DNA of 60,739 bases from Candidatus Zhuqueibacterota bacterium. Its GTDB lineage: Bacteria; Zhuqueibacterota; Zhuqueibacteria; Zhuqueibacterales; Zhuqueibacteraceae. The stretch covers positions 1 to 60,739 of the forward strand of contig JAKEEU010000281.1 in the NCBI GenBank assembly GCA_022616415.1, given 5' to 3'. Both the position numbers and the translations under genes were made by a program. This document shows, piece by piece, positions 55,745 to 60,739 of the stretch; the first letter of the stretch is position 1; the number at the start of each line of letters is the position of its first letter. Under the pieces are notes generated by a model. That model saw nothing but the letters and a program-made list of their open reading frames with translations. It was not told where the DNA came from and searched no databases.

Positions 55745-58522
55745 ATGTTTTCTGCGAATTTTAAGTTATTTTATGTGTTTCGTGTCCTGTTATTTGCGGG
55801 ATTTATTTTGCTGTGGATGATATGTTTTGTTTCACTTCCCGGCACAGGGATAGCTCAGTCCACTGGCTCAATTGGCGGCAAGGTGATTGACGTGAGAACC
55901 GGGGAACCTTTGCCGAACACCCAACTTTTGGTCAAAGGAACCGTGCTTCGTGCTGCAAGCGGCGTTGACGGATCATACGTTATTCATGGTGTGCCGCCTG
56001 GTTTATACACTGTAGAAGCTAGGTTTAGTGGATATTATAGCCAGGAGGTCAAGTTGACGGTTGTCGTGGATGAACGGGCAACCGCCAATTTTCAGTTGAA
56101 ACCAAGCGTGTTGTGGTCAAGCGAGGTAGTCACGACCGGCACCGGTAGCGGGGTGGTCAAGCGCGAATTAACGACACCGATTGCCATCCTTTTCTCGCCA
56201 GAGATTGAAATGGCGCCGGTTGAATCAATCGATCAGTTGCTGCAAGGCCGTCTCCCCGGAACCCTGATCAATTTTAGCAGCGGCATGCCCGGCGCCGGGG
56301 CCCGCTTTTTCGTTCGTGGGGTGGCTAGCTTGGCCTCAACCGAAACTCCGGCCATTTATATCGATGGAGTGCGCGTGGCGAATGATAGCTTTCGCCCGGC
56401 TTTTAGCGCCGCCGGAACTCTTTCCAGTGCGTTATCAGACATTTTAGTCGGTGACGTAGCGCGCGTTGAGTTCGTCAAAGGAGGCGCCGCAGCGACACTT
56501 TATGGCTCTCGCGCTGCCTCCGGCGTCATCCAAATTTTCACCAAAAAAGGCCAGGCCGGGCCGCCCCAATGGAGATTTCAAGTCGAACAAGGTTACAACC
56601 AGGCGAACGAGCAATTCACCATCGAGGATTTCACCAAGAGGCACATTCTGGAGGGCGGCCATCTTCAACGCTACACGTTCGGCTTGAACGGCGGCGGCAA
56701 GGTTTCGACTTACAACTTCAGCGCCCGTATGTTAAACGGCGAGGGCAACACCCAAAAGCTGGACAGAAAAATGTACGCTCTGCACGGCGGTTTGCGGGTG
56801 TTTGCGACGGAACGTTTACAACTGGATTTTTCCTCTGCGTTCACTTACAATGATTTTGACCGCATTTCGAGCGGCAATGCCATCTCTAACATTCTCCTGG
56901 TATCCGAGCGCGGCTGGTTCAGCCCGATTAACCAAGCGAGTCCCTATCTAGGCTTCACGGACGATCAAAAGCTGGCGGTCTTGGAAGATTATTTTTCTCC
57001 GGATCTATCGGAGGCGGTTAACCGCTTCAGGTTTTCCACTGCGGCGGATTATTCTCCCTCCTCCTGGCTCCAAAACCGCCTAACCATCGGCGCCGATTAC
57101 CGCAAGAGCAAGCAGCGCGATTCCATTCCAGGAACTATCACCTCGAATATCGCTCTTTTCCATTCCGATCACGAAAATCTGACGATTACCCTGAGCTATG
57201 CCGGGACGATTCGGTATCCAGCAACCGGCAACATCACTTCGGCTTTCACTTTAGGCGCCCAAGCCTTTCGCGAAGAAATTCACACCTCCAACGCCAGTGA
57301 CACGTTCTTTCGCCTCTCCGGATCCGATGACTTTGGGAATAGCTTGATTACCAGTACTACCAAGCAGAAGCTCTCCAACCACGGTTTTTTTATCGACGAG
57401 CAACTGGGGTTGTTTAACCGCCTTTATGTGAATGGCGGCTTGCTGGTGGATGACGATAACGCTTTCGGCGAAGCAAGCGATTTGCAGGCTTACCCCAAAG
57501 CCGCTGTCGCGTACAACCTTTCCGATGAATCCTTTTGGCAAAACAGCTTCTTGTCGAAATTCTGGAATGTCATGAAATTGCGAGCTTCGTGGGGCAAAAC
57601 CGGCCAATTATTGCCGTTCATCTTGTCGCCGCTCTTCGCCATCCCCGGCAACGACGAGATCAAACCGGAAAAGATTACGGGAGTTGATACCGGTTTTGAC
57701 GCGGCGTTCTTCGACGAGCGTCTCGGAGTGGAGTTCTCTTGGTTCAGGGAAACGACCAAAGATGCCTTGGTCCTTCTTCCTGGCTCGCCGGTCACCGGCT
57801 TTGGCCCACAGTTGCGCAATTTTGGCGAAATTCAAAATGATGGCATTGAAGTCGCGGTGAACGCGCCGATCATTTCAACGCCAAAGCTTGCTTTGTCATT
57901 ACGGGCCGCAATGGCCATGCTGGATAACAGGGTAACCGAGCTTAACGACACGCCACCCTTTACCATCGGTGGTTTTTCCTTTCTGCCGCAACGCGTGGAA
58001 GAAGGCAAGCCGGTTGGCATCTTTCGGACTACGCATGCGACAGGAAATGGCGCTATTGAGACTCGTCTGGAGTTTACTCCTTTGCCCAAAAGAACCGGCA
58101 GCGTCGCCCTCAATGCGACCCTGTTCCGCAATCTCAGTTTATCCGTGCTGGGCGATTGGCAGACCGGCGGGTATAGCTTGAATACTGGGGCACTGCTGCG
58201 CGCGGTCGATGGGATGAAGCCGGAGATCGACCGCATTCCGCCGGGCCATAATTTTACCACAGCGTCAAGTGTTTTTATTGAAAAGTCGGACTACTTCAAG
58301 CTGCGTGAGATTGTCATGCGTTACCAATTCCGCAATGTGAAATACGTTCGTAACTTGACAATGACCGCCAGTGCACGCAATGTATATGCGTTCACTAGCG
58401 CCGAAACCTTCGATCCCGAGCTTACTGACTTCGGTTCGACGATCAGCAGCATTGGCGGCATCAATGTTCCTATCCTGTCGCCGCCACGTACGTTCCGCTT
58501 GGGGGTTGAAGTCAATTATTAA
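55745..58522 (+). CDS. SusC/RagA-like TonB-dependent receptor
   Basis: A 925-residue outer-membrane receptor. It has a signal segment (FAGFILLWMICFVSLPGTGI), an N-terminal carboxypeptidase-like extension (GGKVIDVRTGEPLPNTQLLV, G-S-Y-V-I-H-G-V-P-P-G), and a plug domain (S-I-D-Q-L-L-Q-G-R-L-P-G, F-V-R-G-V-A-S-L, V-E-F-V-K-G-G-A-A-A-T-L-Y-G-S-R-A-A-S-G-V-I). A long barrel ends near FRLGVEVNY with the aromatic terminus of outer-membrane proteins. It imports a large substrate using the TonB-ExbBD motor. No SusD partner is adjacent. GAGGAGG precedes the ATG at 55745. Confidence 0.92.
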   Translation: MFSANFKLFYVFRVLLFAGFILLWMICFVSLPGTGIAQSTGSIGGKVIDVRTGEPLPNTQLLVKGTVLRAASGVDGSYVIHGVPPGLYTVEARFSGYYSQEVKLTVVVDERATANFQLKPSVLWSSEVVTTGTGSGVVKRELTTPIAILFSPEIEMAPVESIDQLLQGRLPGTLINFSSGMPGAGARFFVRGVASLASTETPAIYIDGVRVANDSFRPAFSAAGTLSSALSDILVGDVARVEFVKGGAAATLYGSRAASGVIQIFTKKGQAGPPQWRFQVEQGYNQANEQFTIEDFTKRHILEGGHLQRYTFGLNGGGKVSTYNFSARMLNGEGNTQKLDRKMYALHGGLRVFATERLQLDFSSAFTYNDFDRISSGNAISNILLVSERGWFSPINQASPYLGFTDDQKLAVLEDYFSPDLSEAVNRFRFSTAADYSPSSWLQNRLTIGADYRKSKQRDSIPGTITSNIALFHSDHENLTITLSYAGTIRYPATGNITSAFTLGAQAFREEIHTSNASDTFFRLSGSDDFGNSLITSTTKQKLSNHGFFIDEQLGLFNRLYVNGGLLVDDDNAFGEASDLQAYPKAAVAYNLSDESFWQNSFLSKFWNVMKLRASWGKTGQLLPFILSPLFAIPGNDEIKPEKITGVDTGFDAAFFDERLGVEFSWFRETTKDALVLLPGSPVTGFGPQLRNFGEIQNDGIEVAVNAPIISTPKLALSLRAAMAMLDNRVTELNDTPPFTIGGFSFLPQRVEEGKPVGIFRTTHATGNGAIETRLEFTPLPKRTGSVALNATLFRNLSLSVLGDWQTGGYSLNTGALLRAVDGMKPEIDRIPPGHNFTTASSVFIEKSDYFKLREIVMRYQFRNVKYVRNLTMTASARNVYAFTSAETFDPELTDFGSTISSIGGINVPILSPPRTFRLGVEVNY

Positions 58523-58527
58523 ATCGT

Positions 58528-59955
58528 ATGCATCAGATTGATTCTCAAAATCTCGCGCTGCGCCAGTTGCCGGCGGTGGAAAAAGTCTTGCAAGTTTCGA
58601 CGATTCGCAAGCTGGCCGGCCAGTTGTCTTCTGCGGTTCTCACCGGTTGTGTGCGGCGCGCGGTTGGGGCTCTTCGCGAGCAATGGAAAAAAAATCCGCC
58701 CGGCCACGTTGATCCCGGAAAAGCATTGCAGCAAGCCATTCAAATAACACTCGCCGAAGCCCAATCGTTTCTGAACCCGAGTCTAAAGCGCGTCATCAAC
58801 GGCACCGGCGTCATTTTGCACACCGGCTTGGGCCGTGCTCTGCTGGCGCCGGCAGCGCAGCATCACGCGCAGGAAATTCTCGAGGGATACTGCAATCTTG
58901 AAATCGACTTGACCACCGGCGATCGCGGCGACCGCAATGTGCACATCGAAAAACTTCTTTGTCAATTGACCGGCGCCGAGGCGGCGTGTGTCGTGAATAA
59001 CAACGCGGCTGCCGTTCTGCTCGTATTGAATACGATGGCGGATCGCCGCGAAGTGATTGTTTCGCGCGGCCAACTCGTGGAGATCGGTGGCGCGTTTCGC
59101 ATGCCCGAGGTGATTCGCAAAAGCGGCGCAAAAATGGTGGAAGTGGGAACCACTAACAAAACCAAGATCAGCGACTATGCCGAGGCGATTGGCCCGAAGG
59201 CGGCGGCGCTGCTGTGCGTTCACGCGAGCAATTATCGTGTCGTCGGCTTCACGCAGGAGGTGCTTCTCGATGAGTTGGTGAAACTGGGAAGAGAGAAGAA
59301 CTTGCCGGTGGTACACGATCTCGGCGGCGGTGTGCTGCTGGACTTGCGAAAATATGGCCTGCCTTACGAGCCGGTGGTCAGTGAGAGTATCAAAAGCGGC
59401 GCGAGCATGATGACGTTCAGCGGCGACAAAGTTTTGGGCGGCCCGCAGTGCGGTTTGGTCGTTGGCGAGAAAGTCTGGATCACCAAGGTCAAAAAAAATC
59501 CGCTCATGCGAGCGCTGCGTTGCGACAAGCTGACGCTGGCTTTGTTGGAGAGCACGCTTCGGCTTTTTTTGCAGCCAGCACAATTGGTGAAAACGCATTC
59601 GGTTTGGCGCATGCTCACCGAGAAACCAAAAGTCGTGCGCAGTCGTGCTGTACGCTTGCAAAAGAAGATTGCCGAGAATTGTGGTTCGGCGCTTGAAGCC
59701 ACGGTACGTCCTTCTGAATCTGAAGCCGGCAGCGGCGCTTTGCCCATCGAAAAAATCCCCAGCTTTGCGGTCATGTTGCGCAGCCCGGCGCTGACTGCGG
59801 CCGAATTGGCAAAGCGCTTTCGTCTGACGGAAATCCCGGTTTTGGGGTATTTGCGGGATGATTTTTTGTGGCTGGATGCAAGGACAATTCGTGACGAGGA
59901 AATTCCGATCATTGCACAAATGGCAAGAAAGCTGTGCCAAGGCGCAAGATGTTGA
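58528..59955 (+). CDS. selA: L-seryl-tRNA(Sec) selenium transferase
   Basis: A 475-residue PLP enzyme that turns Ser-tRNA(Sec) into selenocysteinyl-tRNA. Landmarks are INGTGVILHTGLGRALL, DRGDRNVHIEKLLCQLTGAE, VHDLGGGVLLDL and the PLP lysine in F-S-G-D-K-V-L-G-G-P-Q-C-G. The length is normal. No selB, selD or tRNA-Sec is seen in the window; selB commonly follows selA but here a terminator and tRNA genes come next. It starts five bases after the receptor gene with a weak ribosome-binding site. Confidence 0.95.
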   Translation: MHQIDSQNLALRQLPAVEKVLQVSTIRKLAGQLSSAVLTGCVRRAVGALREQWKKNPPGHVDPGKALQQAIQITLAEAQSFLNPSLKRVINGTGVILHTGLGRALLAPAAQHHAQEILEGYCNLEIDLTTGDRGDRNVHIEKLLCQLTGAEAACVVNNNAAAVLLVLNTMADRREVIVSRGQLVEIGGAFRMPEVIRKSGAKMVEVGTTNKTKISDYAEAIGPKAAALLCVHASNYRVVGFTQEVLLDELVKLGREKNLPVVHDLGGGVLLDLRKYGLPYEPVVSESIKSGASMMTFSGDKVLGGPQCGLVVGEKVWITKVKKNPLMRALRCDKLTLALLESTLRLFLQPAQLVKTHSVWRMLTEKPKVVRSRAVRLQKKIAENCGSALEATVRPSESEAGSGALPIEKIPSFAVMLRSPALTAAELAKRFRLTEIPVLGYLRDDFLWLDARTIRDEEIPIIAQMARKLCQGARC

Positions 59956-60062
59956 GAAAATTTAATTTGCTTTTCTGGCAGCAAGGTTTAAATTGTACTT
60001 AGGATTGCAGTGCATCAGGACGATAAATTTCAGGTTAAAGACAGATAATATTTACCCTCCGG

Positions 60063-60090
60063 GCACCACCCTGTAGGGTGTGGCTTTTTT
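60063..60090 (+). terminator. terminator after selA
   Basis: A hairpin centred on CACCC-tgta-GGGTG, extended by GC pairs at the base (60063-60084), is followed by six T (60085-60090). It lies about 110 bases after the selA stop codon. Confidence 0.75.
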
Positions 60091-60199
60091 ATTTCCTGCC
60101 TGCGGTTCTTGATTGATCTGGATTGATAAAAATAGCTCTGCGAATTTGTTGCCAAAGGCGGCAGCAAAGTAAAATTTTTTTAAAATAACCAAAAAAAAC

Positions 60200-60229
60200 T
60201 TGACAAAAAGATAAAAGTTTGTATATTAT
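60200..60229 (+). promoter_or_regulatory. sigma-70 promoter of the tRNA cluster
   Basis: TTGACA (60200-60205) is followed after 18 bases by TATTAT (60224-60229), or after 16 bases by TATATT. The element lies 65 bases upstream of tRNA-Thr and is the clearest housekeeping-type promoter in the window. Confidence 0.7.
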
Positions 60230-60294
60230 AAAGCTGTGCCTTTTATAACACCCTGTTGTAAGTTACAGTAATTTAATATTTTTGCCTTTATCGG

Positions 60295-60367
60295 GCCACC
60301 ATAGCTCAGTTGGTAGAGCACCTCACTTGTAATGAGGATGTCGCGGGTTCGATTCCTGCTGGTGGCT
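60295..60367 (+). tRNA. tRNA-Thr (TGT)
   Basis: A 73-base cloverleaf. The acceptor arms GCCACCA and TGGTGGC pair fully with discriminator T; the D arm is GCTC-AGTTGGTA-GAGC. The anticodon arm CCTCA-CTTGTAA-TGAGG shows anticodon TGT, and the T arm is GCGGG-TTCGATT-CCTGC (one G-T pair). CCA is not encoded. Confidence 0.95.
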
Positions 60368-60449
60368 CCTCGTAAACAGCAAGAAGCAAAAGGCAAAAAG
60401 AAAAAGCCAATGCTCTTTGTCTTTTGCTGGTTGTTTTTTGCTGTTTTCC

Positions 60450-60531
60450 GGGGAGGTTCCAGAGTGGCCAAATGGAGCAGACTGTAAATCTGCCGGCTTA
60501 GCCTTCGGAGGTTCGAATCCTTCCCTCCCCA
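60450..60531 (+). tRNA. tRNA-Tyr (GTA)
   Basis: An 82-base class II tRNA. Acceptor arms GGGGAGG and CCTCCCC pair fully with discriminator A. The anticodon arm CAGA-CTGTAAA-TCTG has anticodon GTA, followed by the long variable arm typical of bacterial tRNA-Tyr and the T arm GGAGG-TTCGAAT-CCTTC. CCA is not encoded. Confidence 0.93.
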
Positions 60532-60640
60532 CTCGGTTCGAGGTTGCGCCTGCCGGTGGTTTAGTTGATGGCTGGATGGAGTACTGAGAACGAAAGGGAA
60601 GAAATTTATACGGTGGAGTTTTGTTGAGCAAAGGAGGCAA

Positions 60641-60713
60641 GCGGGAGTAACTCAGGTGGCAGAGTCATCCCGTTTCAAGACGGGATTGGTCGCGGGTTCA
60701 AACTAAGTAAAAA
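60641..60713 (+). tRNA. tRNA-Gly-like sequence, imperfect
   Basis: GCGGGAGTAACTCAGGTGGC and the following bases match the 5' half of a bacterial tRNA-Gly. The centre is a palindrome (ATCCCGT-TTCAAG-ACGGGAT) with no seven-base anticodon loop. The T arm (CGCGGGTTCAAAC) is not completed, and the 3' acceptor CTCCCGC is missing. It is either a degenerate tRNA gene or an artefact of sequence assembly close to the window end. Confidence 0.4.
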
Positions 60714-60739
60714 GCGGGAGTAACTCAGGTGGCAGAGTC
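60714..60739 (+). tRNA. tRNA-Gly 5' fragment, cut by the window end
   Basis: The last 26 bases repeat exactly the first 26 bases of the preceding tRNA-Gly-like sequence, 73 bases downstream of it, i.e. one tRNA length. The gene is cut by the window edge, so identity cannot be confirmed. A Thr-Tyr-Gly tRNA order is common upstream of tuf. Confidence 0.45.

Larger units (their letters stand above)
59956..60294. other. region between selA and the tRNA cluster
   Basis: This 339-base gap holds the terminator at 60063 and the tRNA promoter at 60200, both listed separately. The remainder is A+T-rich and no coding frame is credible. Confidence 0.6.

Noticed and set aside
58783..59940. 385-codon minus-strand frame opposite selA
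   Set aside because: It is a shadow of selA with low-complexity, His/Gln-rich translation.

Overview
The window reads as chromosomal DNA of a Gram-negative (diderm) bacterium of moderate G+C content. The evidence is two TonB proteins with an ExbB/ExbD motor, a SusC-like TonB-dependent receptor, an Mla-type lipid ABC transporter, several lipoproteins and a remnant of a FlgD-like/T9SS-type C-terminal sorting domain. This gene set, with ATP-dependent DNA ligase, SelA and many short palindromic repeats, fits the FCB side of the tree, possibly a candidate phylum such as KSB1. That assignment is inference. No rRNA or CRISPR array was seen.

Layout. 1-6.4 kb: an IS1380-like transposase tail, a DUF2279-like membrane protein, an NHL-repeat secreted protein, uvrC and small genes. 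6.4-11.6 kb: a TIR-STAND-TPR protein, a HicAB toxin-antitoxin pair and an ATP-dependent DNA ligase. 12.0-20.1 kb: an energy-transduction cluster (STAS protein, ExbB, two ExbD, TonB, PstS-like lipoprotein, TPR protein, lipoprotein, second TonB). 20.3-24.1 kb, minus strand: a tightly packed three-gene set of membrane-TIR protein, its truncated membrane paralogue and a NUDIX hydrolase, which is the best candidate here for an undescribed immune or NAD-signalling system. 24.1-32.7 kb: amidohydrolase, AlbA_2/ATPase regulator, membrane-propeller protein, rhodanese-like protein with a frameshifted sorting domain, MFS transporter, DinB and a DUF433/DUF5615 pair. 32.8-39.7 kb: polA, then a two-gene HEPN-like module, BrnT/BrnA, a JAMM-like gene and a BECR-like/DUF2283 pair.

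39.8-49.2 kb: rsbU-rsbW-STAS-mlaE form one overlapping operon. mlaF, mlaD and a PqiC-like lipoprotein, which should follow mlaE, are separated from it by about 3.9 kb of accessory genes (UPF0175/DUF3368 toxin-antitoxin, a second BECR-like/DUF2283 pair, a DUF2384 antitoxin, a PvuII-like methyltransferase). The operon suggests that serine phosphorylation of a STAS protein could tune either a sigma factor or the lipid transporter. 49.6-60.7 kb: a decayed FAD oxidoreductase, an outer-membrane protein behind a sigma-54-like promoter, a membrane protein, a tiny lipoprotein, an MFS exporter, the SusC-like receptor, selA and a tRNA cluster (Thr, Tyr, Gly-like) at the right edge.

Several families of short palindromic repeats are scattered through the window. 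Two families have copies inside apparently intact reading frames, recalling the coding-sequence palindromic elements known from Rickettsia. All domain calls come from reading motifs by eye; no database search was possible.
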